In this document: positions 1 through 10,821 of the stretch, one piece after another
How positions within the stretch are numbered: position 1 is the first letter of the stretch
How the letters are laid out: each line of letters starts with the position of its first letter
Origin: an uncultured Desulfocapsa sp.
GTDB lineage: Bacteria > Desulfobacterota > Desulfobulbia > Desulfobulbales > Desulfocapsaceae
Reading direction: 5' to 3'
Length of the DNA stretch: 44,566 nt
Assembly (NCBI GenBank): GCA_947311435.1
Contig: CAMZKT010000004.1
Coordinates: 1 to 44,566, forward strand
Notes under the pieces: generated by a model
What the model was told of the DNA's origin: nothing
Databases searched by the model: none
What the model saw: only the letters and a program-made list of their open reading frames with translations
Position numbers and translations under genes: made by a program

Positions 1-1
1 A

Positions 2-265
2 GGGGATGTTATTGTAGCCACAGTAAAGGAGGCTCTCCCAAATGCGAAAGTAAAAAAGGGAGATGTAGTGAAGGCGGTTATTGTACGCACAGCAAAACAA
101 ATGAAACGTATGGATGATACCTGGGTTAAATTTGATGAAAATGCTGCTGTAATCCTCTCTGGAACCGGTGACCCAGTAGGAACACGAATTTTCGGACCAG
201 TAGCTAGAGAACTGCGTAACCAAGGATTTATGAAAATTATTTCTTTGGCACCCGAAGTTTTATAA
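2..265 (+). CDS. rplN: 50S ribosomal protein L14, 5'-truncated by window edge
   Basis: Open from window start in frame 2: ...[35 protein letters not shown]...[28 protein letters not shown], the L14 C-terminus; followed by rplX. Confidence 0.97.
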   Translation, partial: GDVIVATVKEALPNAKVKKGDVVKAVIVRTAKQMKRMDDTWVKFDENAAVILSGTGDPVGTRIFGPVARELRNQGFMKIISLAPEVL

Positions 266-322
266 TACGTTTTTTTGAAGCCATGAAATTTCTTGTGAAT
301 TGCATGGAAAAAGGTACTCAAA

Positions 323-655
323 ATGGCAAAGGGACAGACATACCTGAAAAAAGATGACCAGGTTGAAGTAATTGCAGGGAAAGATAAAGGAAGAGTTGGT
401 AAAATCTTGAAAGTTTATCCTGCAAAGGAACGAGCCTTAGTGGAACGCATCAATATGGTAAAGCGTCACACAAAAGGTACAGAAATGAACCAGCAGGGGC
501 AGATAGTTAATAAAGAAGCCTCTATTCATGTTTCTAATCTGCAATTGATATGTCCGGAGTGTACCAACACCGGACGGATTGGCAAAAAACTCTTAGAAGA
601 TGGGACCAAAGTTCGCTTTTGTAAGAGCTGTGGCGAGTCCATCGAGACAAAATAG
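323..655 (+). CDS. rplX: 50S ribosomal protein L24
   Basis: [26 protein letters not shown] motif; operon position. Confidence 0.97.
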   Translation: MAKGQTYLKKDDQVEVIAGKDKGRVGKILKVYPAKERALVERINMVKRHTKGTEMNQQGQIVNKEASIHVSNLQLICPECTNTGRIGKKLLEDGTKVRFCKSCGESIETK

Positions 656-689
656 TAAACGGTAAAATGGCAATTGCCAGGAGTATCAA

Positions 690-1238
690 ATGGGTTCGCT
701 GAAAAACCATTATCAAACAGAATGTAAACCGGCTCTTCAAAAGGAATTTGGCTATGAAAATGTTATGCAGATTCCACGACTCGAAAAAATAATTTTAAAT
801 ATGGGGCTCGGTGAAGCTGTACAGAATCCTAAGATTATTGAAGGGGCGGTCGAAGAATTGACCCGTATTGCAGGACGAAAAGCAGTGGTCACCAAAGCTA
901 AAAAATCAATAGCAGGATTTAAATTGAGAGAAGGAATGCCAATTGGCTGTCGTGTGACATTACGAGCTGATGTTATGTACGATTTCTTCAGTAAACTGGT
1001 AAACATTGCATTACCGCGAGTTCGTGACTTCAGGGGAATATCTCCGAAAAGTTTTGATGGAAGGGGTAATTTCTCAATGGGTGTAAAAGAACAAATTATA
1101 TTTCCTGAGATTGATTACGATAAGATTGACAAAATAAAAGGTTTAAATATAACAATCGTTACATCTGCACCAACTGATAAAGAGGCGTTGAGTCTTTTAA
1201 AAGGCATGGGAATGCCTTTTAAGGCAATAAAAGGATAA
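690..1238 (+). CDS. rplE: 50S ribosomal protein L5
   Basis: Typical L5 ([20 protein letters not shown]...[21 protein letters not shown]). Confidence 0.98.
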   Translation: MGSLKNHYQTECKPALQKEFGYENVMQIPRLEKIILNMGLGEAVQNPKIIEGAVEELTRIAGRKAVVTKAKKSIAGFKLREGMPIGCRVTLRADVMYDFFSKLVNIALPRVRDFRGISPKSFDGRGNFSMGVKEQIIFPEIDYDKIDKIKGLNITIVTSAPTDKEALSLLKGMGMPFKAIKG

Positions 1239-1336
1239 ATTTTTGTGTGTTAGTTTAAAGTTTGCTCAAAAAGTAAACTTGGTTCACACAGAAGCTTAAT
1301 TATAGAACGATAGAATTATAAGAATCGGAGGACGGT

Positions 1337-1522
1337 TTGGCTAAAAAATCTCTCATTGCGAAAGCAAAAAGAACGCCAAAATTTGCGGTAAGGAAATACA
1401 ATAGGTGCCCTCTTTGTGGACGCCCTAAAGCGTTCATTCGCAAGTTCGGAATTTGCCGTATATGTTTTCGAAAATTAGCATCAAGTGGTCAGGTTACAGG
1501 CGTAACTAAATCATCCTGGTAA
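1337..1522 (+). CDS. rpsN: 30S ribosomal protein S14, type Z (zinc-binding)
   Basis: 61 aa, [25 protein letters not shown] (CxxC...CxxC), TTG start. Confidence 0.97.
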   Translation: MAKKSLIAKAKRTPKFAVRKYNRCPLCGRPKAFIRKFGICRICFRKLASSGQVTGVTKSSW

Positions 1523-1570
1523 CTGTTAACAACAAAATCGAAAATATTTTTTTGATAAGGAGAGTTCGCG

Positions 1571-1969
1571 ATGTCCATGAGCGATCCCCTGGCAGATATG
1601 CTGACCAGGATAAGAAATGGAGTTATGGCAAAATTTGACTGTGTCGTTATGCCTACTTCCAAAACAAAAGTAAATATTGCAAAAGTTCTTCACGATGAGG
1701 GGTACGTTGCCGGCTATAAAGTAAACGATACCGGGACACAAGGAACCTTGACCATCACTTTAAGATATACCGTCGATCATACGCCTGTAATCTCAGGACT
1801 AAAAAGGATCAGTAAACCAGGTTTACGTAAATATGCTAAAGCTGGTGAGATACCGAAGGTTCTGAATGGTCTTGGAATTGCAATTCTTTCAAGCTCGAAA
1901 GGCGTAATTACTGATAAAACCGCAAGAGCTAGTAATGTAGGCGGAGAGATTCTTTGTGAGGTCTGGTAA
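1571..1969 (+). CDS. rpsH: 30S ribosomal protein S8
   Basis: MSMSDPLADMLTRIRNG...SSSKGVITDKTARASNVGGEILCEVW. Confidence 0.98.
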   Translation: MSMSDPLADMLTRIRNGVMAKFDCVVMPTSKTKVNIAKVLHDEGYVAGYKVNDTGTQGTLTITLRYTVDHTPVISGLKRISKPGLRKYAKAGEIPKVLNGLGIAILSSSKGVITDKTARASNVGGEILCEVW

Positions 1970-1992
1970 GACCAGCAGATAAGGAGTTAGTT

Positions 1993-2535
1993 ATGTCTCG
2001 TATTGGAAAACAACCTATTCTTGTTCCCTCTGATGTCAAAATTGATATCAAAGGTCAAAGGATTTTTGTGTCAGGTAAAAGCGGTAAGCTCGAGCGCGAA
2101 ATTTTACCAGAACTTCAAATCTCCTTGAAAGATCAAGAAATTATAGTTGAGAACCGTGATAACAGTAAAAGAACTAATGCTTTTCGCGGTATGACAAGAA
2201 GTTTAATTAATAATATGGTCGTTGGGGTTAGCAAAGGCTTCAGAAAAACACTAATTGTTGAAGGGGTTGGTTACAAAGTTAATGTAGCAGGCAAAAAACT
2301 TACTTTAAATGTTGGTTTTTCAAACCCTGTTGAATTTATGATTCCTGACGGGACATCTATAAATGTTGAGGGTAATAACAAAATTATAGTTGAATCCATA
2401 GACAAGGAATTGCTTGGGCTTACTACTGCAAAAATTCGACAAATACGAAAGCCTGAACCATACAAAGGAAAAGGCATTCGTTATGAGGATGAACATATTA
2501 TACGTAAAGTAGGTAAGGCAGGAGCAGCAGCTTAA
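1993..2535 (+). CDS. rplF: 50S ribosomal protein L6
   Basis: MSRIGKQPI...IRQIRKPEPYKGKGIRYEDE. Confidence 0.98.
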   Translation: MSRIGKQPILVPSDVKIDIKGQRIFVSGKSGKLEREILPELQISLKDQEIIVENRDNSKRTNAFRGMTRSLINNMVVGVSKGFRKTLIVEGVGYKVNVAGKKLTLNVGFSNPVEFMIPDGTSINVEGNNKIIVESIDKELLGLTTAKIRQIRKPEPYKGKGIRYEDEHIIRKVGKAGAAA

Positions 2536-2587
2536 GTAAACGAACCAACGCACTAAGCGTTAGTTAATCTCATAATGGTAGGGAATA

Positions 2588-2953
2588 ATGGCTAAGACAC
2601 ATCCTAAGATTACAGCCAGGGCAAAACGAGTCCGACGTATTCGAAAAAAAATAATTGGTGACAGTGTTCAACCTCGTCTTAGAGTTTTTAAGAGCAATAA
2701 GCATATTTACGCGCAGATTATTGACGATTCTGCTGGTAAAACCCTTGCGTCCATGTCGACTGTTGAAAAGGGATTTACAAAGTCAGAAGCAAGAGATAAG
2801 ACTGCGAATGCTAAGCAGGTAGGTATATTATTGGCTGAGGCTGCAAAAACAGCCGGTGTAACGACTGTAGTGTTTGATCGAGGTGGATATATTTATCATG
2901 GTCGAGTGAAAGCACTTTCCGAAGGAGCCCGGGAAGGTGGGCTGCAATTTTAA
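2588..2953 (+). CDS. rplR: 50S ribosomal protein L18
   Basis: [25 protein letters not shown]...[26 protein letters not shown]. Confidence 0.97.
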   Translation: MAKTHPKITARAKRVRRIRKKIIGDSVQPRLRVFKSNKHIYAQIIDDSAGKTLASMSTVEKGFTKSEARDKTANAKQVGILLAEAAKTAGVTTVVFDRGGYIYHGRVKALSEGAREGGLQF

Positions 2954-2979
2954 AGAAATATATTTAAGGGGGGGGTCCC

Positions 2980-3492
2980 TTGGCTGATTTTAAACGTTCA
3001 AGGAACGAAAGTTCTGATGAATTCATAGAGAAAATTGTATTTATTAATCGTGTTGCAAAAGTTGTAAAAGGTGGACGGAGATTTAGTTTTAGTGCCATTG
3101 TAGTGGTTGGTGATGGCAAAGGGAAAATTGGGTACGGTCTTGGTAAAGCAAATCTCGTACCCGAGGCAATTCGTAAAGGCATAGAAAGGGCCAGAAAAGA
3201 TATGACTTCTGTATCCATCACGGATATCTCCATCCCTCACCAAGTGATTGGAAGATACGGAGCTGGTAAAGTGTTGCTTAAGCCTGCTTCTGAAGGAACC
3301 GGTGTAATTGCTGGTGGTCCTGTTCGTGCAGTACTAGAAGCCGTTGGTGTGCATAATATACTCACCAAATGTCTTGGATCTCATAATCCTCATAATATGG
3401 TTAAAGCGACTTTAGATGGCTTGAAAGGTCTTAGGACTGCTGCTAAAATTGCAGAAATGCGCGGGAAGAGCGTTGATGAGATTCAAGCTTAA
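2980..3492 (+). CDS. rpsE: 30S ribosomal protein S5
   Basis: [29 protein letters not shown]...; TTG start directly after a G8 tract. Confidence 0.97.
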   Translation: MADFKRSRNESSDEFIEKIVFINRVAKVVKGGRRFSFSAIVVVGDGKGKIGYGLGKANLVPEAIRKGIERARKDMTSVSITDISIPHQVIGRYGAGKVLLKPASEGTGVIAGGPVRAVLEAVGVHNILTKCLGSHNPHNMVKATLDGLKGLRTAAKIAEMRGKSVDEIQA

Positions 3493-3579
3493 TGATATAG
3501 CAAGATACAGGGGATCAGGAACTCATATTCCTCAGCTACCCCCTCATTTCTATTTAAAAATGGAATTAAAGGAAGTCAA

Positions 3580-3762
3580 ATGTCCGATATAATAACATTT
3601 ACTTTAGTCAAGAGTGCAATTGGCAGCACAGAGAAAATTCGTGCCACGCTCACTGGACTTGGGCTGACAAAAATGCATAAAAGGGTAACCCGTAAAGATA
3701 CGCCTGAAATTCAGGGTATGCTCAATAAGGTCGCACACCTTGTTCGTGTAGAGGAGGCATAA
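3580..3762 (+). CDS. rpmD: 50S ribosomal protein L30
   Basis: 60 aa, TLVKSAIGSTEKIRATLTGLGLTKMHKRVTRKDTPEIQGMLNKVAHLVRVEE. Confidence 0.96.
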   Translation: MSDIITFTLVKSAIGSTEKIRATLTGLGLTKMHKRVTRKDTPEIQGMLNKVAHLVRVEEA

Positions 3763-3763
3763 C

Positions 3764-4213
3764 ATGATAAATCTAGGAAATCTTTCTCCGAACAAGGGAG
3801 CAAATAAACAACGTAAAAGACTTGGACGGGGTCCTGGGACAGGGCATGGTAAAACAGCAGGACGTGGTCACAAAGGCTTTAAATCAAGGTCTGGGTCAGG
3901 CATAAAACCCGGATTCGAAGGTGGCCAGATGCCTATACAAAGGCGCCTCCCTAAACGAGGATTTAACAGCGTTAATACGAAAAAATATTCCATTGTTACG
4001 CTTTCACACTTAAATGATCTTGAAACTGAGGCCGAAGTAAACACCAAATTACTTGTTGAACTTGGTATTGCAAAGGATGGCCTTCCAGTTAAAGTTCTTG
4101 CAAATGGTACTATAAATAAAAGTGTTAAGGTTGCAGTAGAGAAGGTCAGTACAGGGGCGAAGGCAATGATTGAAGCTGCAGGCGGAACTGTCGTAGAAGT
4201 AAATAAAGACTAA
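3764..4213 (+). CDS. rplO: 50S ribosomal protein L15
   Basis: GRGPGTGHGKTAGRGHKGFKSRSGSGIKPGFEGGQMPIQRRLPKRGF. Confidence 0.97.
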   Translation: MINLGNLSPNKGANKQRKRLGRGPGTGHGKTAGRGHKGFKSRSGSGIKPGFEGGQMPIQRRLPKRGFNSVNTKKYSIVTLSHLNDLETEAEVNTKLLVELGIAKDGLPVKVLANGTINKSVKVAVEKVSTGAKAMIEAAGGTVVEVNKD

Positions 4214-4272
4214 ATAGTTTTATACTCCCAACTTGAAGCTACTTAAATCTGGCTTCTATATGGAAAATAATT

Positions 4273-5571
4273 ATGAGCGGACTTCAAAAAGGTGGGAAAA
4301 TATCCGACTTAAGAAAGCGAATTATCTTCACTCTTCTTATGCTTGCAGTGTACAGAATGGGTGTTCAAGTGCCAACTCCGGGGATTAATGGTGAAGCCTT
4401 AGGTGCTTTTTTTGCTCAAAATGCTGGCACACTGTTTGGCATGTTTAATATGTTTTCCGGCGGTGCTCTAGCAAATTTTTCCATATTTGCACTAGGGATT
4501 ATGCCATATATCTCGGCATCTATTATTATCCAATTACTCACTGTAGTAATTCCACAACTTGAAACACTTAAAAAAGAAGGTGCATCTGGACAGCGTAAAA
4601 TTACACAATATACAAGATACGGGACCATAGGGTTAAGTATTATACAGGGTACATTTATCGCTACGGGGCTGCAAAGCATGGTAGGTCCGGGAGGTGAGCC
4701 AATCGTGTTAAACCCCGGTACCCCCTTTATACTTATGACGATGCTAACGCTTACAGCCGGGACATCCTTTATAATGTGGCTTGGTGAACAGATGACAGAA
4801 AGGGGAATAGGTAATGGAATCTCTCTTATTATCTTCGCAGGTATCGTTGCTCGTGGACCGTCTGCGTTAATTAATACCTTTCAATTAATTAAAGCTGGTG
4901 AAATAACACTTTTTTTCGTTCCACTTATTTTACTATTTATGATTGTAGTAATAGCTGTGATTGTATTTTTTGAAACTGCACAAAGACGGATCCCAATACA
5001 ATATGCTAAACGTGTTGTGGGAAGAAAAGTATATGGTGGGCAAAGTTCTCATTTACCTCTAAAGATTAATATATCTGGTGTTATTCCTCCAATTTTCGCG
5101 TCGTCCATAATGATGTTTCCTGCAACGATTGGCAGTTTTATCCAGATAGAATGGGTTCAGAAGATTTCAGCTGCTTTGTCTCCAGGTAATGTTTCGTATT
5201 ATATTTTGTATATAGGTATGATTATATTCTTCTGCTTTTTTTATACTGCTGTAACTTTTAAACCTGAAGATGTCGCTGATAATCTTAAAAAGAATGGTGG
5301 ATTTGTGCCAGGTATACGTCCAGGGCGACAAACCGCCAATTTTATAGATAAAGTACTCACTCGCCTTACCGTTGTTGGGGCAATCTATTTGAGTGTAGTT
5401 TGTGTTCTACCAGATGTAATGATATCGAAGTTTAGTATTCCGTTTCACTTTGGCGGGACTGCCCTTCTCATTATTGTAGGAGTTGCAATCGATACTGTTT
5501 CGCAGGTACAATCTCAAATGGTTATGACGAATTACGAAGGATTTATGAAAAAATCCGGTTCTACGAGATAA
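4273..5571 (+). CDS. secY: Preprotein translocase subunit SecY
   Basis: Multi-pass protein with SecY motifs (FNMFSGGAL..FSIFALGIMPYISASIIIQLL; RRIPIQYAKR; PGRQTANFID). Confidence 0.98.
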   Translation: MSGLQKGGKISDLRKRIIFTLLMLAVYRMGVQVPTPGINGEALGAFFAQNAGTLFGMFNMFSGGALANFSIFALGIMPYISASIIIQLLTVVIPQLETLKKEGASGQRKITQYTRYGTIGLSIIQGTFIATGLQSMVGPGGEPIVLNPGTPFILMTMLTLTAGTSFIMWLGEQMTERGIGNGISLIIFAGIVARGPSALINTFQLIKAGEITLFFVPLILLFMIVVIAVIVFFETAQRRIPIQYAKRVVGRKVYGGQSSHLPLKINISGVIPPIFASSIMMFPATIGSFIQIEWVQKISAALSPGNVSYYILYIGMIIFFCFFYTAVTFKPEDVADNLKKNGGFVPGIRPGRQTANFIDKVLTRLTVVGAIYLSVVCVLPDVMISKFSIPFHFGGTALLIIVGVAIDTVSQVQSQMVMTNYEGFMKKSGSTR

Positions 5572-5581
5572 AAGGAAGATC

Positions 5582-6379
5582 GTGAGTTGTTGTGCTGCAG
5601 GCCAATCAGCCTCAAAACCTATACTGGTTAAGTCATCTGATGATATTAAAATCATGTATGATGCTAATCAGATTGTTGCAGAAGTGCTCTGCATGTTGCG
5701 AAAAACTGTAACAGTTGGGATGAGTACTTATGAATTGGATAAAATGGCTGAGGATTTATGTCGTAAGCGTAATTCCACCCCTGCTTTTAAGGGCTATCAT
5801 GGCTTCCCTGCATCACTGTGTGTTTCAATTAACGAGGAAGTAGTACATGGTATCCCTTCTCGTAAAAGAAAACTCAAAAAAGGTGATATTCTTTCAGTGG
5901 ATTTTGGGGTTTGTTATAAAGGCTTTTATGGTGATTCCGCCATAACAATACCTGTTGGGAGGATCGATCACGACACCCATAGGTTGCTTACAACCACAGA
6001 AGAATCCCTGCAACTTGGCATTGAACAGGTGATTATAGGAAATAGAATCTCTGATATTTCACAGGCTATTCAAGAATGTGTCGAAACCAATGGGTTCACG
6101 GTTGTACGTCAATTTGTTGGGCATGGCATCGGTACTTCTCTTCATGAGGGGCCTGAGATACCGAACTACGTTCAAAAAGGATCTCGTTCCCCAAGATTGA
6201 TAGAAGGAATGGTGATTGCCATTGAACCAATGGTCAATCTAGGAACGCACAAAGTTACTGTTCTCAGGGATGGATGGACGGTTGTAACAGCTGATAAGAT
6301 GCCATCAGCTCATTTTGAGCATTCTGTTGCTGTAACCAAAGCAGGTCCACTTGTCCTCAGTAGTCGAGAAAATATTTAG
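5582..6379 (+). CDS. map: Type I methionine aminopeptidase
   Basis: KGYHGFPASLCVSINEEVVHGIPS, SVDFGVCYKGFYGDSA, GHGIGTSLHEGPEIPNY, IEPMV; GTG start. Confidence 0.96.
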   Translation: MSCCAAGQSASKPILVKSSDDIKIMYDANQIVAEVLCMLRKTVTVGMSTYELDKMAEDLCRKRNSTPAFKGYHGFPASLCVSINEEVVHGIPSRKRKLKKGDILSVDFGVCYKGFYGDSAITIPVGRIDHDTHRLLTTTEESLQLGIEQVIIGNRISDISQAIQECVETNGFTVVRQFVGHGIGTSLHEGPEIPNYVQKGSRSPRLIEGMVIAIEPMVNLGTHKVTVLRDGWTVVTADKMPSAHFEHSVAVTKAGPLVLSSRENI

Positions 6380-6471
6380 AGGAAAAGTAAGAAAATACTT
6401 CTCTTTTTTACGAGGATATATTAGTATATTCTCTTTTTCGATTTCATTATGTTAGTTTCAGGAGTGAATTT

Positions 6472-6708
6472 ATGGCCAAAGAAGAAGCCATTGAAGTAGA
6501 AGGTACTATTGTAGAACCTCTTCCCAACGCTATGTTTCGTGTGGAATTGGATAATGGTCACAAGGTTCTGGCTCACATTTCAGGTAAAATGCGCATGCAC
6601 TTTATCAAAATTTTACCCGGAGATAGGGTTACTATCGAACTTTCACCCTATGACTTAACTAGGGGTAGGGTAACTTTTCGGGCCAAAAATAATAAGAAGA
6701 AAAAATAA
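6472..6708 (+). CDS. infA: Translation initiation factor IF-1
   Basis: [53 protein letters not shown]. Confidence 0.97.
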   Translation: MAKEEAIEVEGTIVEPLPNAMFRVELDNGHKVLAHISGKMRMHFIKILPGDRVTIELSPYDLTRGRVTFRAKNNKKKK

Positions 6709-6720
6709 GAGAGTTACTTT

Positions 6721-6834
6721 ATGAAAGTTAGATCTTCTGTAAAGAAAATGTGTAGTGATTGTAAAATATACAAAAGAAAAGGTGTCGTCCGAGTTAGCTG
6801 TAAAGTGAAGAAACACAAGCAGCGTCAAGGATAA
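6721..6834 (+). CDS. rpmJ: 50S ribosomal protein L36 (37 aa; absent from supplied ORF track)
   Basis: Manual translation [37 protein letters not shown]; Zn-type CxxC...C...H; between infA and rpsM. Confidence 0.97.
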   Translation: MKVRSSVKKMCSDCKIYKRKGVVRVSCKVKKHKQRQG

Positions 6835-6893
6835 GCAAGTTGATTTGGGACGGGCAATTATTGTGATTTCCAATTATTTGAGGAGTAGGTATT

Positions 6894-7256
6894 TTGGCAC
6901 GCATAGCGGGAGTTGATCTCCCTAAAAATAAACATATGGATCGGGCGCTCACCTACATCCATGGACTTGGTCTTACGTCAGCACGACAAATATTAGATAG
7001 GGCTGATTTGCCATATACTATGAATAGTGATGACCTTGGGGGCGAAGATATTACTCGTATTCGTAAAATTATTGAGTCTGAGTACACCGTAGAGGGTGAC
7101 CGTCGCCGCGAAGTGTCCATGGATATTAAGCGACTCACCGATCTTGGTTGTTATCGTGGGCGTCGCCATCGCATGGGGCTTCCATGTCGCGGGCAGAAAA
7201 CCAAAACAAATGCTAGGACTAGGAAGGGACCACGTCGTGGTGCTGGTCGTAAATAA
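6894..7256 (+). CDS. rpsM: 30S ribosomal protein S13
   Basis: [13 protein letters not shown]...[29 protein letters not shown] start. Confidence 0.98.
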   Translation: MARIAGVDLPKNKHMDRALTYIHGLGLTSARQILDRADLPYTMNSDDLGGEDITRIRKIIESEYTVEGDRRREVSMDIKRLTDLGCYRGRRHRMGLPCRGQKTKTNARTRKGPRRGAGRK

Positions 7257-7278
7257 TTTATACATACAGGTGTAAAAC

Positions 7279-7674
7279 ATGGCTGCAGCGAAGCGTGCCG
7301 GATCAGGTAAGAAGAGAGTAAAAAAGAATATTCCTGAGGGAGTAGTTTTTATATATTCAACATTTAACAATACTATCGTTACCATATCGGATAAACAAGG
7401 AAATGTTATATCTTGGTGTTCGGCAGGCGTTTTAGGATTTAAGGGATCTCGTAAGTCGACTCCTTTTGCAGCCCAAAAGGCAATGGCTGAGGCTGCAGAG
7501 AAAGCAGCAGAACACGGCCTGAGAAAAATTGAAGTTCGTGTCAAAGGGCCTGGGCCTGGGCGCGAAGCTGCACTGAGAGCCTTGATAAATACAAGATTTG
7601 AAGTAAGCAAAATTGTTGACGTGACTCCAGTTCCGCATAATGGTTGTAAACCACCTAAGCGTCGTCGTGTCTAA
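7279..7674 (+). CDS. rpsK: 30S ribosomal protein S11
   Basis: [24 protein letters not shown]...[17 protein letters not shown]. Confidence 0.98.
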   Translation: MAAAKRAGSGKKRVKKNIPEGVVFIYSTFNNTIVTISDKQGNVISWCSAGVLGFKGSRKSTPFAAQKAMAEAAEKAAEHGLRKIEVRVKGPGPGREAALRALINTRFEVSKIVDVTPVPHNGCKPPKRRRV

Positions 7675-7698
7675 TTGACCGGAAGAATCGTTTTATTA

Positions 7699-7742
7699 CC
7701 CTCTTCCACTTTATCTGTATAACAGAATGATTGGATAGAGGG
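7699..7742 (+). promoter_or_regulatory. Imperfect inverted repeat in the rpsK-rpsD spacer (candidate rpsD leader structure)
   Basis: CCCTCT-TCCA ... TGGA-(T)-AGAGGG, with an internal CTGT-ATA-ACAG mini-hairpin. Confidence 0.45.
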
Positions 7743-7773
7743 AATTAAGTACTCACAAAAATCGGAGAATATA

Positions 7774-8403
7774 GTGGCTAGATACACAGGAGCTGCCTGT
7801 CGTCGTTGTAGACGAGAAAACCTTAAATTACATCTAAAAGGTGATCGTTGTTATTCGGATAAGTGTTCGTTTGAAAGAAGAGCTGTTCCGCCAGGTCAGC
7901 ATGGACAATCTCGCTTTAGAAAAGTATCTGATTATTGCATACAGCTCAGGGAAAAACAAAAAGTAAAAAATATCTATGGGATGCTCGAGGGGCAGTTTCG
8001 TAATTATTTCCATAAAGCGGATCAGCAAAAGGGTATCACAGGTGAAAATTTACTCATAATGCTTGAGCGACGACTTGATAATGCAACCTTTCGGCTGGGT
8101 TTTGCCTCTTCTCGAAAACAAGCAAGGCAAATGGTTCGCCACAATCATATCTTGGTCAATGGAATTAAGGTCAATATCCCTTCTTTTCTTGTATCAATTA
8201 ATGATGTGATTACCATCAAAGAGAAAAGTAGAACTAATACTTATATTATTGATAGCATGGAAGCAGTAGCTAGGCGTGGTATCCCTACATGGCTTGAGCT
8301 TGATAAAAATGCATTTAAGGCCACGGTTAAGGCTCTGCCTAATCGCGATGAGATTACTATGCCAATTCAAGAACAACTGATTGTAGAATTGTATTCCAAA
8401 TAA
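7774..8403 (+). CDS. rpsD: 30S ribosomal protein S4
   Basis: [19 protein letters not shown]...[37 protein letters not shown] start. Confidence 0.98.
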   Translation: MARYTGAACRRCRRENLKLHLKGDRCYSDKCSFERRAVPPGQHGQSRFRKVSDYCIQLREKQKVKNIYGMLEGQFRNYFHKADQQKGITGENLLIMLERRLDNATFRLGFASSRKQARQMVRHNHILVNGIKVNIPSFLVSINDVITIKEKSRTNTYIIDSMEAVARRGIPTWLELDKNAFKATVKALPNRDEITMPIQEQLIVELYSK

Positions 8404-8461
8404 TCTTTTAAATCAGGGCTTAAAATAGTAGTACTATTGCAAACTAGAAGGTAGAAAATTC

Positions 8462-9508
8462 ATGACTGAAACTGTTGAAGAGGCCCTCCCTATCTATCGG
8501 AACTGGCACGAACTGATACATTCAAACCCAATCGAAGTAGATAAGGAAAAACATAGCAATATTTATGGAAAGTTCGTATGTCAACCTCTTGAAAGGGGGT
8601 TTGCTGCAACCATTGGTAACTCTCTAAGGCGTATTCTCCTTTCCTCCATTCAAGGCACAGCAATTACAAGTGTTAAAATTGATGGTGCTTTGCATGAATT
8701 CACATCCATGGAGGATGTCAAGGAAGATGTTAGTGAGATTATAATTAATCTTAAACAAGTGCGTCTTCAATTACAGTCTGATGAAACTCAAACAATAAGT
8801 ATCAAGAAGACTGGACCAGGTCGGGTAACTGCTGCTGATATTACCGGAAATATTAATGTAGAAGTTATGAATGAAGATCAACTTATTTGCACACTGACCG
8901 GTGATAGAGATTTCCATGCTGAACTTACTGTTGAGTGGGGCAAAGGATATCAGCCTGCAGAGGCGCAATCCAAAGATGATCTAGCCATTGGGCAGATTCC
9001 AATAGATGCCATTTTTACCCCTATTCGTCAAATCCAATATTCAGTCTCAAATGCTCGCGTTGGGCAGCAGACCGATTATGATAAATTGACGATAGAGGTC
9101 GAGACTGATGGGAGTGTTAAGCCTGAAAATGCATTGGCATTTGCTGCAAAAATACTTAAAGAACAGATGACACCATTTATCAACTTTGATGAAGAGAAAG
9201 TTGAACCGGAGAAAATCGAAGAAGGAATAACAGATCATGAGCCACTTAATCCAAACCTGGATAAACCGGTTGAGGATTTAGAACTTTCAGTGCGCTCTGC
9301 TAATTGCCTTAAAAATGCTGATATCAATTTTATTGGTGAGTTGGCGCAGAAATCTGACCAGGAAATGCTCAAAACTAAAAACTTTGGTCGGAAATCATTA
9401 AATGAAATCAAACTGCTTCTCACTGAGATGGATTTGACCCTCGGTATGAAAATAGAAAACTGGACTCCTCCTGAAATTCAAGAAAGCAGTGAAGATACGG
9501 AGCTATAA
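8462..9508 (+). CDS. rpoA: DNA-directed RNA polymerase subunit alpha
   Basis: [26 protein letters not shown]...; alpha-[24 protein letters not shown]. Confidence 0.98.
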   Translation: MTETVEEALPIYRNWHELIHSNPIEVDKEKHSNIYGKFVCQPLERGFAATIGNSLRRILLSSIQGTAITSVKIDGALHEFTSMEDVKEDVSEIIINLKQVRLQLQSDETQTISIKKTGPGRVTAADITGNINVEVMNEDQLICTLTGDRDFHAELTVEWGKGYQPAEAQSKDDLAIGQIPIDAIFTPIRQIQYSVSNARVGQQTDYDKLTIEVETDGSVKPENALAFAAKILKEQMTPFINFDEEKVEPEKIEEGITDHEPLNPNLDKPVEDLELSVRSANCLKNADINFIGELAQKSDQEMLKTKNFGRKSLNEIKLLLTEMDLTLGMKIENWTPPEIQESSEDTEL

Positions 9509-9565
9509 AAGCTTTTACTATTGATCAATTACCTGCATTACAGGTGTTGAGTTGAGGATATAATT

Positions 9566-9952
9566 ATGAGACATAGGAAATCGGGAAGAAGACTTGGTCG
9601 TACTACTTCACACAGAAAGGCGATGGTACGGAATATGGTTACTTCTGTTTTTGAGCATGAGCGTATCGTTACCACAACTCCCAAGGCCAAAGAGGTCAGA
9701 AAAGTTGTGGACAAAATGATCACTCTTGCAAAACGAGGTGATTTGCATGCGAAACGTCAAGCAATGAGTTTGATTCAATCCCGGGATGTTGTAGCCAAAC
9801 TTTTTGATGAGATTTCAGAACTTTTTGCAGACCGAAACGGTGGATATACTCGAATCATCCAAACTGGACAACGTAGGGGGGATGCCGCTCCTATGGCCAT
9901 ACTCGAACTTGTCACTTACTCAGCAGATGTCGGAGAAGAGCCCGAAAATTAA
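9566..9952 (+). CDS. rplQ: 50S ribosomal protein L17
   Basis: [37 protein letters not shown]. Confidence 0.98.
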   Translation: MRHRKSGRRLGRTTSHRKAMVRNMVTSVFEHERIVTTTPKAKEVRKVVDKMITLAKRGDLHAKRQAMSLIQSRDVVAKLFDEISELFADRNGGYTRIIQTGQRRGDAAPMAILELVTYSADVGEEPEN

Positions 9953-9973
9953 ATCTAAATTCTTTTTAATAAT

Positions 9974-10012
9974 AAAAAGCTGACAGGGGTAAAATCCTGT
10001 CAGCTTTTTTTT
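9974..10012 (+). terminator. Intrinsic terminator after rplQ
   Basis: AAAAAGCTGACAGG-GGTAAAAT-CCTGTCAGCTTTTT followed by further T residues (14-bp stem, U-tract). Confidence 0.93.
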
Positions 10013-10044
10013 TAACTTTTTTTCTATTGTATTGAGAGTAATCA

Positions 10045-10812
10045 ATGAATACAGAAAAACAATTTCCCCCTGGAATGTTGCCACTAGGTAAGGATAAGTT
10101 TAATTTTCACTGCCATGAAGGTGTTGACTGCTATATGCTTTGTTGTAAAAACGTCGACATGTTTTTGTATCCATACGATATCATTTGTTTGAAAAACTTT
10201 CTCAATATCTCCTCTCAAAAATTTCTTGAAAATTATACTCGCGTAATCTCAGGAGTTGGACATCCATATTTTCCTTCGATAATGCTCAGGTTAACTGAAG
10301 ATGGAACTAATGCCTGTCCTTTTCTCCAAAAAGACGGTTGTGGGGTGTATGAAAATCGTCCCTCTTCCTGTCGAACATACCCTCTTGAACGAGGAGTAGA
10401 TCTTTCTCCAGAAAAATCTTTGGAGTCCGATTTTTACTGTATGACTAATCATGAGTATTGTTTAGGTCATTTCGAAAAAAAAACGTTTACAGTCAAACAA
10501 TGGATAAGGAATCAAAGGTTGGAAGATTATAATTTGATGAATGATCTCTGGTCCGAAGTAGATACTCTCTTTTCCGATAATCCCTGGGGGGGGGAGGGCA
10601 GTGGAGGGCCAAAGCAACAGATTGCTTTTACTGCATGCTACGATATTAATAATTTTCGCTTACTGGTTGCTCAGCATGATCTACTCCATCGATTTAGGAT
10701 CAATCGTGAGCAAAAAAGAAACATCAAAGAAAAAGATTCAGAAATGTTAAAATTTGCGTTTGAATGGGTGAAAAACTTTTTAGGTGCTCCATCGTCTTTG
10801 ATTGGGCTGTGA
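10045..10812 (+). CDS. YkgJ-family / UPF0153-like cysteine-cluster protein (putative Zn or Fe binding)
   Basis: CHEGVDCYMLCCKNVDMFLYPYDI...CPFLQKDGCGVYENRPSSCRTYPLERG cysteine pattern. Confidence 0.8.
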   Translation: MNTEKQFPPGMLPLGKDKFNFHCHEGVDCYMLCCKNVDMFLYPYDIICLKNFLNISSQKFLENYTRVISGVGHPYFPSIMLRLTEDGTNACPFLQKDGCGVYENRPSSCRTYPLERGVDLSPEKSLESDFYCMTNHEYCLGHFEKKTFTVKQWIRNQRLEDYNLMNDLWSEVDTLFSDNPWGGEGSGGPKQQIAFTACYDINNFRLLVAQHDLLHRFRINREQKRNIKEKDSEMLKFAFEWVKNFLGAPSSLIGL

Positions 10813-10821
10813 GGAACAATA

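Noticed and set aside
5572-5581. Missing adk between secY and map
   Set aside because: adk position varies between lineages; absence here is not evidence of anything unusual.
6993-7610. 205-aa minus-strand ORF opposite rpsM-rpsK
   Set aside because: Antisense to two certain ribosomal protein genes; no protein features.
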